64,000 nucleotides of DNA from Paenibacillus borealis (GCF_000758665.1 NZ_CP009285.1:2666001-2730000), one strand, 5' to 3'; positions 8,238 through 17,720 are shown, counted from the first letter of the stretch. Numbers and translations: made by a program. The notes: generated from the sequence alone by a model not told the origin.

Positions 8238-8278
8238 GGGTACAGAATAGTACAGATCGGGGTATGGGGGTGTAACAG

Positions 8279-9613
8279 TTGGAAGGACAAGGCGATAACA
8301 TTACAAAGCACGAACAACTGCTGCAGCATATTGAAAGCCTGAAGGTGGGAACGAAGATTTCCGTCCGCAAGCTGGCCAAGGAAATGGGCGTTAGTGAAGG
8401 TACAGCTTACCGTGCGGTAAAAGAAGCGGAGAACCTTGGGATCGTCATTACCAAGGAGCGGATCGGTACGGTCCGTGTAGAGAAGAAGCCTCGCAATATT
8501 TCTGATCAGCTTACTTTTGGGGATGTAGTCGACATTGTCGAGGGACATGTCCTCGGCGGAGCGGAAGGTCTGAACAAACATCTTCATAAATATGTGATCG
8601 GCGCGATGAAAGTGGATGCCATGATCCGTTATATCGACGCGGACAGCCTGCTGATCGTGGGTAACCGTGATGATGTACACTCGCTTGCACTGGAGCAGGG
8701 GGCAGGGGTGCTCGTAACCGGGGGCTTCGGCACAAGCCGCGAGGTGAAGGCGCTGGCGGATGAGCTGGACCTGCCGGTGATTTCATCCCGGCATGATACG
8801 TTTACAGTAGCTTCGATGATTAACCGGGCGATTTTTGACCGGCTGATCAAGAAGAAGATTATGCTGGTGGAGGATATCGTGGAGGGCAAGCCGCGCCTGA
8901 ATACGCTCAAAATCTCCAGCACAGTCGGCGAATTGCGCGAATTGTCCCTGTCGAGCGGCGAGCAGCGCTTCCCGGTGACGGATGAGTGGAACCGGGTCAT
9001 CGGCATCGTGGGCCGCCGCGATGTGGAGGATCTCGCGGAAGGGCAGAGCATCGAGAAGGCCATGATCCGCAGCCCGGTTACCGCCGCACTGCAGACCTCG
9101 CTTGCTTCTGCGGCGCAGATTATGATGTGGGAAGGGATCGACTTTCTGCCGATCGTGGACCGCAACCGCAAGCTGGTCGGGTCGCTGACCCGCAGGGAAG
9201 TGCTGCAGAGCCTGCGCGATGCCAGCAACCAGCCGCAGCTCGGGGAGACGTTCGATCATCTGATCTGGAACGGTTTTGCCGATGAGCGCGATGAGGAGGG
9301 CAAGCTGTTCTTCCACGGCTTCATCACACCGCAGATGGCGACGGATCTGGGGACGATCTCGGAAGGGATATTGTCCACGCTGATGACCCTTTCCGCGTTC
9401 AAAGCGGCTAAGGACATCACCGGCAATGACTATGTGCTTGATAACATGTCGACCTACTTCATCCGCCCCGTGCAGATCGAGCATTCCATTATCGTCATGC
9501 CGAAGCTGCTGGAGATCAGCCGCCGTACCTGCAAGCTGGAGATTGAGATCAGCCATATGGAGACCATTGTGGCTAAGGCGGTCCTGATGCTGCAGTCGAT
9601 TGACCACGGGTAA
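8279..9613 (+). CDS. ytoI: YtoI-like regulator: HTH, DRTGG, CBS pair and hotdog domain
   Basis: A 444-residue protein. An N-terminal helix-turn-helix (about 5-60: ISVRKLAKEMGVSEGTAYRAV) precedes a DRTGG-type domain (about 75-185; TGGFGTSREVKALADEL). Two CBS motifs follow (about 195-310; RFPVTDEWNRVIGIVGRRDV and DFLPIVDRNRKLVGSLTRREV) and a C-terminal hotdog/thioesterase-like domain (about 330-440; FFHGFITPQMATDLG). This exact architecture is YtoI. The start is TTG 8279, after a GGGGGTG site. CBS and DRTGG domains usually bind adenine nucleotides, so a nucleotide- or acyl-CoA-responsive regulator is inferred. The neighbours ytpI and ytrHI-dnaE are the same as in Bacillus. Confidence 0.9.
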   Translation: MEGQGDNITKHEQLLQHIESLKVGTKISVRKLAKEMGVSEGTAYRAVKEAENLGIVITKERIGTVRVEKKPRNISDQLTFGDVVDIVEGHVLGGAEGLNKHLHKYVIGAMKVDAMIRYIDADSLLIVGNRDDVHSLALEQGAGVLVTGGFGTSREVKALADELDLPVISSRHDTFTVASMINRAIFDRLIKKKIMLVEDIVEGKPRLNTLKISSTVGELRELSLSSGEQRFPVTDEWNRVIGIVGRRDVEDLAEGQSIEKAMIRSPVTAALQTSLASAAQIMMWEGIDFLPIVDRNRKLVGSLTRREVLQSLRDASNQPQLGETFDHLIWNGFADERDEEGKLFFHGFITPQMATDLGTISEGILSTLMTLSAFKAAKDITGNDYVLDNMSTYFIRPVQIEHSIIVMPKLLEISRRTCKLEIEISHMETIVAKAVLMLQSIDHG

Positions 9614-9673
9614 ATAGTATTTATATAGCATTCAGCAACGGTGAGGGCGTACATGCAGACTTCACACAGTAAA

Positions 9674-9806
9674 TAAATACAAAACGAATTCAAATGAATA
9701 TAGACGAATGCAGACGAATCTGAATCGAGTACAAACGAATACAGACGGGTCAGAATTGAGTTCAAACGAATACAGAACTAGTCAGAATCGAATAGAAACG
9801 AATACA
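9674..9806. repeat. Degenerate short repeats around ACGAATACAGA
   Basis: Between ytoI and the next hairpin the sequence is made of imperfect ~10-35 bp repeats with the core ACGAATACAGA/ACGAATGCAGA (for example around 9704, 9736, 9765 and 9797). No gene is seen here. Confidence 0.6.
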
Positions 9807-9810
9807 GTCT

Positions 9811-9860
9811 AAATAGACCAGGCTATCCTGTAGTAACCGGGAGAGTACCCTGGTCTATTT
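9811..9860. terminator. Long hairpin, likely bidirectional terminator after ytoI
   Basis: Perfect 12-bp arms AAATAGACCAGG (9811-9822) and CCTGGTCTATTT (9849-9860) enclose a 26-nt loop. The A/T flanks allow termination in both directions. Confidence 0.6.
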
Positions 9861-10095
9861 GGCATTGGAGATTAACCGGAGGGGAATGGCGGCATGCCAT
9901 GGAACAGCAGGTTGAATGAATGGCTGCACGGCTGATAGGCGTAGTGATTGAACGGCTGAGAGGTTTAGTGACTGAACGCCGTAGTGACTGAACGATTGAA
10001 CGACTGAGTGACTGGACGGCTGAGTGGGGGAGTGATCGGACACTTGAATATCCGAACACTGCGTGGACAGGTATCATTATGAGCAGTAAGTAGTA

Positions 10096-10276
10096 AGTGG
10101 AAAAAGGGCATCTAATTGTCCCGAACTTCCCGGTTTTGGAACAACAAGTGGAAAAAAGACAACTATTCCGCCCGAATCTGCACCAGGGGAGTAAAGCGGA
10201 CGAAATAAGTGCCTTTTTTCCAACTGCTCCCCTGAAAGGTGTGGCTTGGCCGGAAATAAGTGTACAATTTCCACTT
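10096..10276. repeat. ~52-bp spaced AGTGGAAAAA repeats, direct and inverted
   Basis: Four related blocks at about 10096, 10148, 10204 and 10256: two read AGTGGAAAAA(A/G)G and two read AAGTG...TTTCCA(A)CT, the inverse. The spacing of roughly 52 bp is regular. The upstream stretch 9880-10080 is a different low-complexity run based on GTGACTGAACG-like units. No gene is apparent in 9861-10408. Confidence 0.55.
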
Positions 10277-10408
10277 CGTATAGATTATATCGGTGGGCCA
10301 TGTGGTGAGATGCCGCGATTTAGTTAGCGATTCAAATACCGGTTCAAAAACCGATTGATAGTCCGATTATTATACTAATCCAGATACCGGTTCGGATACC
10401 GCTAACTC

Positions 10409-10717
10409 TCAGCTCCCGCTGCCGCTGCGGATCCGGCTGTAGTACCCGTGACTGCGCAGTCCGGAGAAGATGTTGAAGATGCCCAGCAGCAGAAAAGCTG
10501 CTTCAATGACGACATTAAGCGTCGAACCGCGGAAGATGAACATTGACATCAGTGAGAGCGTTACCAGCATTGCGCCCAGCAGCACGTTCATAATTGAGCG
10601 CTTAAGCCCTTTAATGAGCGGATCTGCCGCTCTGCGTGAAGAGTAACTGTACAGCGCGGCACCGGTCATAAAAACGACCAGCAGAACAAACAGCAGATAC
10701 TTGATGAGCATAATCAT
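10409..10717 (-). CDS. ytpI: YtpI-like membrane protein
   Basis: A 102-residue protein from ATG 10717, ten bases after AAGGAG; the upstream in-frame start at 10765 has no such site. It has three hydrophobic segments (about 3-20, 41-58 and 66-82) with a basic cytoplasmic loop (SSRRAADPLIKGLKRS) between the first two. Position beside ytoI and the ytrHI genes plus size and topology match YtpI of Bacillus, a protein of unknown function. It is transcribed away from ytrI with ~95 bp between them. Confidence 0.65.
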   Translation of the reverse strand: MIMLIKYLLFVLLVVFMTGAALYSYSSRRAADPLIKGLKRSIMNVLLGAMLVTLSLMSMFIFRGSTLNVVIEAAFLLLGIFNIFSGLRSHGYYSRIRSGSGS

Positions 10718-10811
10718 GGACAGACAGCTCCTTAGTGGAAGGTGGGAAACCGGTGCTTCGGTCATACTCTATCATTCTGTGATTTGCCCACTATTGTACC
10801 ATGATTATGGC

Positions 10812-11315
10812 TCAGCTGCGCTTATATGGACTGATTTCCACCCAGATTTGCAGTACGCCCTCCATGACGAGCATAGTGCGGATTCTGACGCTGTATTCCT
10901 TTTCTCGGACAATGTAGAGTTTGCCGTCCAGGAGCAGGCGTGCCAGCTTCCCGTCGGAGTCGATTTCAAACATGCTGCGTCCGCGCATCGGTTCCAGATC
11001 GCTGACCAGCTTGCTGAGGATTTCCTTGACCGTCACTGTATCCAGTGCAGCATTGCCTTCCTTAACTTTGCTGTCCTCGGTGCGGATCTTGATCTCCCGG
11101 ATCACGGTGGAGGTATTGTTGTATTTTTTGAGAGTATCAATGTCATTACGGTATTGCTCAATCTGTATACGGAGGTCCTGATTGTTCAGCCAGAGCACAT
11201 TGTAGCCCATATGATAAATAGCGTTGTACACTACACCCCCGACAATCATTCCCAGCACAAAAACGGCAGCAATCTGCGAGAAACGGCGGTAGCGGTGAAA
11301 CGGCGGCAGGCGCAT
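10812..11315 (-). CDS. ytrI: Sporulation membrane protein YtrI
   Basis: A 167-residue protein: basic N terminus (RLPPFHRYRRFSQ), one transmembrane helix (about 14-32), then a coiled-coil-like stretch (NQDLRIQIEQYRNDIDTLKKY, about 46-65, split by short breaks) and a compact C-terminal domain. The arrangement and the ytrH neighbour upstream identify YtrI, which in B. subtilis is needed for efficient sporulation. It begins at ATG 11315 with AAGGGGTGA upstream and lies 8 bp after ytrH, so the two are co-transcribed, divergently from dnaE. Confidence 0.85.
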   Translation of the reverse strand: MRLPPFHRYRRFSQIAAVFVLGMIVGGVVYNAIYHMGYNVLWLNNQDLRIQIEQYRNDIDTLKKYNNTSTVIREIKIRTEDSKVKEGNAALDTVTVKEILSKLVSDLEPMRGRSMFEIDSDGKLARLLLDGKLYIVREKEYSVRIRTMLVMEGVLQIWVEISPYKRS

Positions 11316-11323
11316 TTATCTGC

Positions 11324-11647
11324 TCACCCCTTGCCGCACACCCATTTGACCAGCTCGCTGCCCATATGAGCGCCCAGAAAGGCGAATACCAGATAGAGAA
11401 TCTGCTTGATGGCAGGGGAGAGGTTGCCTCCCAGCATGTTGCTCTCAATAACACGCATCGGGTCGATCGTTCCGCCTACAGCGGCGGCCAGCGCCCAGAT
11501 TTTGATCCGGTCGGCGATATCCAGCATCGTGTGTGTAGGCGGCTGCAGGGAGACCACGGCACCGATTCCGCCCAGCATAGCGCCGCCCAGAACTATGCCG
11601 AAGGCGATGAAGAAATCAAGAACGGCTTTGCTCAGGAAAATATTCAT
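11324..11647 (-). CDS. ytrH: Sporulation membrane protein YtrH
   Basis: A 107-residue protein from ATG 11647, eight bases after AAGGAG. Two or three hydrophobic segments are visible (about 8-30, 48-62 and 80-97), separated by a loop with PTHTMLDIADRIKIWA and a GGTIDPMRVIESNMLGG stretch that is typical for YtrH. The gene is first in a ytrH-ytrI pair and divergent from dnaE, with ~145 bp between their starts. YtrH is a mother-cell sporulation membrane protein in B. subtilis. Confidence 0.85.
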   Translation of the reverse strand: MNIFLSKAVLDFFIAFGIVLGGAMLGGIGAVVSLQPPTHTMLDIADRIKIWALAAAVGGTIDPMRVIESNMLGGNLSPAIKQILYLVFAFLGAHMGSELVKWVCGKG

Positions 11648-11792
11648 CAAGAGGCTCCTTCCCGGTCCAGGCAATTGCTCATCCGCTGCCTGTCCTTATG
11701 CTCTTAATCCATTCTATGGGCGGCTCCCCCTCTAATATGATAAAATAGTTTCATCTTATATTTTGATTTTGGGATTGAAGGGATGTGGGGAT

Positions 11793-14700
11793 ATGAGCCC
11801 TTTCGTGCATTTGCATGTGCACAGCGAATACAGTTTACTGGACGGGGCGGCGCGCATTACGGATCTGGTGCGCCGGGCCGGCGAATACGGCATGAAATCG
11901 CTGGCGCTGACGGATCATGGAGTGATGTACGGGGCCATCCCTTTCTATAGAGCTTGCCAGGAGAACGGCATCAAGCCGATCATCGGCTGTGAAGCTTATT
12001 TGACCGCAGGCTCGCGCCGTGAGCGGGGCAGCCGCAAGGATCAGCCGATCTATCACCTGATTCTGCTGGTGAAGAATGAGATGGGCTACAGAAACCTGAT
12101 GAAGCTGATCTCCATCGGCCATCTGGAGGGCCAGCACTACAAGCCGCGGATCGATATGGAAGCACTGGCGGCGCATGCTGAAGGCATCATCTGCCTCAGC
12201 GCCTGTCTTGGCGGAGAAGTGCCGCAGCATCTGCTGCATGGACGGGATGAGGAAGCCCGCAAGTCGGCATTGCGTTATAAGGAGATTTTTGGACCTGACT
12301 TCTATCTGGAGCTGCAGGATCATGGTATGCCTGAACAGAAGCGGGTGAATCCGAAGCTGATTCAGCTTGCTGCCGAGCTGGATATTCCCCTGGTGGCTAC
12401 GAATGACGTCCATTATATGGACAAGGAGGATGCCGAGGTTCAGGATGTGCTGATCTGCATCGGCACCGGCAAATCTGTGGATGATGAGGACCGCCTGAAG
12501 ATCGGTACGGATCAGCTGTTCTTCAAAAGCGGTGAGCAGATGGCCTCGCTGTTTCCGCATGTGCCGCAGGCGCTGGAGAACACGCTGAGGATTGCGGAAG
12601 CCTGCAATCTGGAATTGACGTTCGGCAATCACATTCTGCCGGAGTATTCCCCTCTGCCGGAAGGGCTGGATGCCGCTGCATATTTACGCGAGTTATGCCG
12701 CAGCGGGCTGGAAGCGCGCTACGCGGATACGCCGCTATGGGCGTCGCCGGAGCAGAAGGAAACCGCCGAGAAACGGCTGGCCTATGAGCTGGGCGTGATC
12801 GAGAACATGGGATTCAGCGATTACTTCCTGATTGTCTGGGATTTCATTGCTTTCTGCCACCGGAATGGTATTGTTACCGGTCCGGGCCGTGGTTCCTCGG
12901 CAGGCAGTCTTACAGCGTACACGCTGAAGATTACCGATGTAGATCCGCTGAAATACAATCTGCTCTTCGAGCGATTCCTTAATCCTGAGCGAATTACAAT
13001 GCCCGATATTGATATTGACTTCAGTGACGAACGCCGCGATGAGGTTATTGCCTATGTGGTGGACAAATACGGCAAGGAGCATGTGGCGCAGATCATCACC
13101 TTCGGAACGATGGCAGCAAGAGCAGCTGTACGGGATGTAGGCCGTGCGCTGAATCTGCCGTATAACGAAGTGGACAAGGCAGCGAAGCTGATTCCGGGCC
13201 AGCTCGGCATCAGCATCACCCGGGCGCTTGAGAGCACGCCTGAGCTGAAGGCACTATATGATGCCAATCCGAAGACCCGGGGGCTGCTCGATATGGCGAT
13301 GAAGGTTGAAGGCATGCCGCGTCATGCATCAACGCATGCTGCCGGAGTAATCATCTCTAAGGGGCCGCTGACCGATGCTGTTCCGCTTCAGGCGGGCAGT
13401 GAGAGTACAGCGCTGACGCAGTACTCCATGGAGCATCTGGAGAGTGTAGGCTTGCTGAAGATGGACTTCCTCGGGCTGCGGACCTTGTCGATTATTGAAC
13501 GCTGCATGAACTGGGTGAAGGAGATGACCGGCAGTGTCCCTGATTTCCGTTTCATCCCGGATCATGATCCGCTGACTTACGGGATGCTCGGGGCAGGCGA
13601 GACCACCGGCGTGTTCCAGCTGGAATCTGCGGGTGTACGGCGGGTGCTGAAGGATCTGAAGCCCAGCGGCTTTGAAGATATTGTCTCGGTGGTGGCTCTG
13701 TACCGTCCGGGTCCAATGGAATTTATTCCGAAATTCATCGGGGGCAAGCACGGGGAGTTCGAGGTTGTTTATCCTCATGCTGATCTGAAGCCGATTCTGG
13801 CTGATACCTACGGGATCATTGTCTATCAGGAACAGATCATGCAGATTGCCTCCCTGATGGCCGGCTTCTCGCTCGGCGAAGCCGATCTGCTGCGCCGGGC
13901 GGTGTCCAAGAAGAAACGGGAGACACTGGATAAGGAACGCAGCCACTTTGTGGAGGGCAGTCTGAAGCAGGGCTATCAGGAGGCGGATGCCAATGAGGTG
14001 TATGACATGATCGTGCGGTTTGCCAACTACGGCTTCCCGCGTGCACATGCTGCCGCCTATGGCGTGCTGGCGTTCCAGACGGCCTATCTCAAGGCGCATT
14101 ATCCGGTGCAGTTCATGGCAGCCATGCTGACCGCCGTGATGGGAACCCACCGCAAGGTGGCGGAGTATGTACTGGAGTGCCGCCGCACCGGGATTGGTGT
14201 GCTGCCGCCCGATGTTAACGAGAGCGGCGTGCTGTTCACCCCTGTACCCGGCGAAGGCAGCGGGCATATCCGCTTCGGACTGGCTGCGGTTAAGAATGTC
14301 GGGACGCTGGCGGTGGAGAATATTATGGCGGTCCGCAAGGAGCGCCCGTTCGACAGCCTGCTCGATTTCTGCCGCCGTGTCGATCTGCGCGTCTGCAACA
14401 AGCGCGTCATTGAATCGCTGCTGCAGACAGGCGCCTTCGACCGGCTTCCCGGCCACCGGGCCCAGCTGCTGGCGATGCTGGATGAGACGGTTGATGCGGC
14501 AGCGAAATGGCGCAAGGAGCGCGATGAGCTGCAGATCCAGCTGTTCGATGATCTGATCGAGACCCCCAACTGGGAAATCCGCTATCCGGATATCCCGAAA
14601 TTCTCCGTGACCCAGCAGCTGGAGCTGGAGCGTGAGCTGCTGGGCCTCTATCTGTCCGGCCATCCGCTGGATGACAGCGCAGCCCTGCTGGAGGAGCCGG

Positions 14701-15518
14701 GAATGCAGAAGCTGATGGATCTTGGCGAAACGGCGGACGAGAGCATGATTGTGACGGCCGGCATGGTTGTATCGCTCAAGGAAATTACAACAAAAGCCGG
14801 CAAGGCGATGGCCTTTGTTGAATGGGAAGACCAGATCGAGCGCTGCGAGGTCGTACTCTTCCCGGAGGTGTGGAAACGCAGCCGCGGCCTGATCGAGAAG
14901 GGCGCGCTGCTGGCCCTGCGCGCCAAGGTGCAGCAGGAGGATGAGGGCTTCAAGCTGCTGGCCGAGGAGGTGGCACCGCTCACCTCGGACAGCGTGCGCG
15001 GCCTGCTGCAGCGCCGCAGCGCCGCAGGCGCCCGGCCCGCCTACGCGGGCCGGAACGCCCCCGCAGGAGCGCCTGCGGCAGCTCCTGCAGCCCGTACGGG
15101 CGCCGGAAGCCCCGGCGCCCGCAGCGGCGGTGCAGCTGGCACAGCCGCTGCACCGGGCACACGCACACCGGCGGCACAGCCGCCCGGTGCGCGCGCTAAC
15201 GCGGCCGCTGCGCAGGCCGCGCCCCAATCCCCGGCCGCACCGGGCGCGCGGCCGGACACCGCTGAGCGCTCCGCAAGCCCAGCACAGAGCACCCAGCGTG
15301 TCTTCATCAAGATCACGCCGGGTGCTGAGCTCAAGGGTCTGCTGCCGCGCCTCCAGGCGCTGCTGCAGACCCACCCGGGACCAGCTGCGACGCTGCTGTT
15401 CTACGAGCGCAACCAGAAGGTGCTGGCGCTCAGCGACAGCTACCGGATCGAGCCCTCGGAGGAGCTGTTTGCGGCAATAGAGAGCATGCTGGGAGCCGGA
15501 ACCGTCAGAATCAAGTAG
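11793..15518 (+). CDS. dnaE: DNA polymerase III subunit alpha, DnaE type
   Basis: A replicative polymerase catalytic subunit of 1241 residues from ATG 11793 (MSPFVHL). The PHP domain opens the protein (HLHVHSEYSLLDG; LTDHGVMYG). The polymerase active site carries the PDIDIDFSD triad region near residue 410, followed by fingers, the tandem HhH region and an OB fold (about 990-1065). It is ~125 residues longer than the usual ~1115-residue Firmicute DnaE. The excess is mostly an Ala/Pro/Gly/Arg-rich linker at residues ~1070-1166, before a short C-terminal domain. The linker DNA is visibly more GC-rich than the rest. The gene starts divergently from ytrH. Confidence 0.96.
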   Translation: MSPFVHLHVHSEYSLLDGAARITDLVRRAGEYGMKSLALTDHGVMYGAIPFYRACQENGIKPIIGCEAYLTAGSRRERGSRKDQPIYHLILLVKNEMGYRNLMKLISIGHLEGQHYKPRIDMEALAAHAEGIICLSACLGGEVPQHLLHGRDEEARKSALRYKEIFGPDFYLELQDHGMPEQKRVNPKLIQLAAELDIPLVATNDVHYMDKEDAEVQDVLICIGTGKSVDDEDRLKIGTDQLFFKSGEQMASLFPHVPQALENTLRIAEACNLELTFGNHILPEYSPLPEGLDAAAYLRELCRSGLEARYADTPLWASPEQKETAEKRLAYELGVIENMGFSDYFLIVWDFIAFCHRNGIVTGPGRGSSAGSLTAYTLKITDVDPLKYNLLFERFLNPERITMPDIDIDFSDERRDEVIAYVVDKYGKEHVAQIITFGTMAARAAVRDVGRALNLPYNEVDKAAKLIPGQLGISITRALESTPELKALYDANPKTRGLLDMAMKVEGMPRHASTHAAGVIISKGPLTDAVPLQAGSESTALTQYSMEHLESVGLLKMDFLGLRTLSIIERCMNWVKEMTGSVPDFRFIPDHDPLTYGMLGAGETTGVFQLESAGVRRVLKDLKPSGFEDIVSVVALYRPGPMEFIPKFIGGKHGEFEVVYPHADLKPILADTYGIIVYQEQIMQIASLMAGFSLGEADLLRRAVSKKKRETLDKERSHFVEGSLKQGYQEADANEVYDMIVRFANYGFPRAHAAAYGVLAFQTAYLKAHYPVQFMAAMLTAVMGTHRKVAEYVLECRRTGIGVLPPDVNESGVLFTPVPGEGSGHIRFGLAAVKNVGTLAVENIMAVRKERPFDSLLDFCRRVDLRVCNKRVIESLLQTGAFDRLPGHRAQLLAMLDETVDAAAKWRKERDELQIQLFDDLIETPNWEIRYPDIPKFSVTQQLELERELLGLYLSGHPLDDSAALLEEPGMQKLMDLGETADESMIVTAGMVVSLKEITTKAGKAMAFVEWEDQIERCEVVLFPEVWKRSRGLIEKGALLALRAKVQQEDEGFKLLAEEVAPLTSDSVRGLLQRRSAAGARPAYAGRNAPAGAPAAAPAARTGAGSPGARSGGAAGTAAAPGTRTPAAQPPGARANAAAAQAAPQSPAAPGARPDTAERSASPAQSTQRVFIKITPGAELKGLLPRLQALLQTHPGPAATLLFYERNQKVLALSDSYRIEPSEELFAAIESMLGAGTVRIK

Positions 15519-15565
15519 ATTCGTTGCCGGCAGTAAGGAGACTTCCTGGTAAGCACTGCAGACAA

Positions 15566-15770
15566 GAATGTTGTACGTTTTGCAGCATTGATTCATAATT
15601 AGCCGGGTGTACGGGAGAATTGTTGTATGAAATACAGGAATTCTCCCGCTAAGCCGTCTGGACAAGGTGAAATGCTGCCTTTTGTACAACAATTTGGGAT
15701 TTGAGCCGATTGAATGAGGAAAATGTTGTATTATGGGCAGGATTCCGCAAAAGGTATCCGGTCTTTGCCC
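15566..15770. repeat. Interspersed ~200-bp repeat, copy 1
   Basis: This block is homologous over its full length, in the same orientation, to 49158-49350. Shared landmarks are TTGTTGTATGAAATACA, TTCTCCCGCTAA, GAAATGCTGC, TACAACAATT, GAGCC and ATGAGGAAAATGTTGTATT. It contains several TTGTTGTA/TACAACAA units that can pair. It fills most of the gap between dnaE and the yutG-like gene. Confidence 0.85.
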
Positions 15771-15903
15771 CAACAAGCGGATGAGGGATTCCCATACGGC
15801 TTAAACATATTTTCTTATATTTAAAATAAGCACATTTCCGCCCTTTTCCGCATACATTAGGGAACCACAGGGCATTGTCCCGTGCGGAAAGGGGAATCAC
15901 ATC

Positions 15904-16404
15904 ATGTCCTATCAATTGGCAGCAGACCTGCTGGAGCGCCGGGGAGTTTCGCTTGATTCTATCGCTGAGATCGTATATATTCTGCAATCGGCTTATTATC
16001 CCGATTTGACTGGGGAAGAGTGCCTCGCCAGTGTGAAGGCGGTGCTGGGCAAAAGAGAAGTGCAGTACACGCTGATGACAGGCGTCGCGCTGGATGAGCT
16101 GGCAGAGAAGAAGCTGCTGCCTCAGCCGCTTCAGTCGGTGCTGGAGGCGGATGAATCGCTTTACGGGGCGGACGAGACTCTGGCACTTGGCATCACAGGT
16201 GTCTACGGGATGATCGGTCTGACCGGTTTTGGTTATCTGGACAAAATAAAGCTTGGAATTATCGGCAAATTGAATGATGATAAAGGAAGCATTCATGTTT
16301 TTCTTGATGATCTTGTAGCCGGGATTGCGGCTGCGGCATCGGCCAGAATTGCCCACCGCCACGAAGGGGCGAAGGTCTATTCTGCCGCCTCCGGAGAGGA
16401 ATAA
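15904..16404 (+). CDS. yutG: YutG-like phosphatidylglycerophosphatase A-related protein
   Basis: A 166-residue protein with the PgpA-like fold: an N-terminal helical segment (LERRGVSLDSIAEIVYILQ), CLASVKAVLGKREVQYTLMTG, LYGADETLALGITGVYG, GYLDKIKLGIIGKLND and a C-terminal FLDDLVAGIAAAASARI helix. These segments align closely with B. subtilis YutG. Relatives act on phosphatidylglycerophosphate in lipid synthesis, but this soluble sub-branch has no firmly assigned activity that I know of. The start ATG 15904 lies in GAATCACATCATG without a strong ribosome binding site; AAAGGGGAA lies 8 bp up. Neighbouring genes give no functional hint. Confidence 0.8.
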   Translation: MSYQLAADLLERRGVSLDSIAEIVYILQSAYYPDLTGEECLASVKAVLGKREVQYTLMTGVALDELAEKKLLPQPLQSVLEADESLYGADETLALGITGVYGMIGLTGFGYLDKIKLGIIGKLNDDKGSIHVFLDDLVAGIAAAASARIAHRHEGAKVYSAASGEE

Positions 16405-16552
16405 TCGCAGCTCCGGCATTTGTTACTTAAGGCCTCCCGGTCAAGCAGTCTTCCTGCCGAGCCTGTTGCGGGAAAAAAGAAAACTGTGTTATCATGATTC
16501 CATTATATACAGGATACGGCTGGGATTTGAGATTAGGGAGGCCTTGCAGGGC

Positions 16553-16741
16553 ATGTGGACGGTAATCTATATAGCGCCGACCGCCAAAGTGGCGGAGATG
16601 ATCCAGAGGAAGCTTACGGAAGAAGGATTTCTGATAAAATGCCGTCCGATCAATATGTCCAAGCAGCAGTTTGAGATTCTGGTTCCTTCGGGAGAGCTTG
16701 AAGAAGTGCAGGAGGTCCTGAATCTGATTCTGCATCCTTGA
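16553..16741 (+). CDS. Small conserved-looking 62-residue protein upstream of accD
   Basis: The protein starts at ATG 16553, with GGGAGG 11 bases upstream. It reads as a beta-alpha-beta-beta-alpha mini-domain: TVIYIAPTAKVAEMIQRKL, EEGFLIKCRPI, FEILVPSGELEEVQEVL. This resembles small ferredoxin-like domains such as DUF2007-type proteins, where a helix follows the first strand and a second helix packs at the end. It lies 84 bp before accD in the same orientation and could be co-transcribed. I do not recognise a function. Confidence 0.65.
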   Translation: MWTVIYIAPTAKVAEMIQRKLTEEGFLIKCRPINMSKQQFEILVPSGELEEVQEVLNLILHP

Positions 16742-16825
16742 GAATTACAACCTAGAGAAACATGAGCGGTCATGACAGCGGCAAGCTGCTATCTACGCAA
16801 ATAAACGGCTGAAGAGGTGCGACCC

Positions 16826-17719
16826 TTGTTCAAAGATTTATTTCAGAAAAAACGGAAGTACGCGATCATTCCTTCAGAACGTCTGGAGCGAAGCGGCGGA
16901 CCGGCGGAAGGCGAGCGCCCCAAACGTGAGATCCCTGAGGGACTCATGAACAAATGCAACAAATGCGGAACGATCCAGTACAGCAAGGAACTGGAGAAGA
17001 ATTTGAAAATATGCCCATCCTGCGGCTATCATATGCGCCTGAACGCTGCGGAACGGATTGCAATGACGCTGGATTCTGAAGGGTTCATTGAGTTTGACAG
17101 CGAAATGGTATCCGTTGATCCGCTGCAGTTCCCCGGCTATGCCTCCAAGCTTGAGCAGCAGCAGTCCAAAACCGGACAGGTTGAAGCTGTAATCACCGGC
17201 CAGGGCACCATTGGCGGCCATCCGGTGATTGTAGCGGTGATGAACTTTGAGTTCTTCTCCGGCAGCATGGGGTCTGTAGTAGGCGAGAAGATTACCAGAG
17301 CGGTTGAAGAAGCGACAGAAAGAAGACTTCCGATGCTGATCTTCTCCACTTCGGGCGGAGCAAGAATGCAGGAGAGCATTCTCAGTCTCATGCAGATGGC
17401 GAAGACTAGTAGCGCACTGGCCCGGTTCAGCGAAGCCGGAGGCCTGTATATTTCCGTAATTACAGATCCGACCACAGGCGGGGTATCCGCAAGTTTCGCC
17501 AGCCTGGGTGATATTATTATTGCCGAGCCCGGTGCGGTATTCGGTTTTGCCGGACGGATTGTGATTGAACAGACGATCCGCCAGAAGCTGCCGGAAGATT
17601 TCCAGACCGCTGAGTTCAATTTGCAGCACGGCCAGCTGGATCTGGTTGTGCACCGCAAGGAAATGCGCTCCACGCTAACCAAGCTGCTGGAGCTGCATGA
17701 TGTGAAAGGGGGATTTTAG
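16826..17719 (+). CDS. accD: Acetyl-CoA carboxylase carboxyltransferase subunit beta
   Basis: A 297-residue protein catalysing the carboxyl transfer step of malonyl-CoA synthesis together with AccA. The start TTG 16826 ([12 protein letters not shown]) is preferred over GTG 16817 because GAGGTG sits six bases before it and the product then matches Bacillus AccD at its N terminus. The zinc ribbon CNKCGTIQ...CPSCGY is at about 44-69, followed by the crotonase-like core with [22 protein letters not shown] and [11 protein letters not shown]. accA follows after one base, so expression is coupled. Confidence 0.95.
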   Translation: MFKDLFQKKRKYAIIPSERLERSGGPAEGERPKREIPEGLMNKCNKCGTIQYSKELEKNLKICPSCGYHMRLNAAERIAMTLDSEGFIEFDSEMVSVDPLQFPGYASKLEQQQSKTGQVEAVITGQGTIGGHPVIVAVMNFEFFSGSMGSVVGEKITRAVEEATERRLPMLIFSTSGGARMQESILSLMQMAKTSSALARFSEAGGLYISVITDPTTGGVSASFASLGDIIIAEPGAVFGFAGRIVIEQTIRQKLPEDFQTAEFNLQHGQLDLVVHRKEMRSTLTKLLELHDVKGGF

Positions 17720-17720
17720 G

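Noticed and set aside
13329..15776. 815-residue minus-strand open frame opposite dnaE
   Set aside because: It is the complement of a certain dnaE coding region; its length reflects GC-rich codon use, and its translation (Gln/His/Arg-rich) has no recognisable domain.
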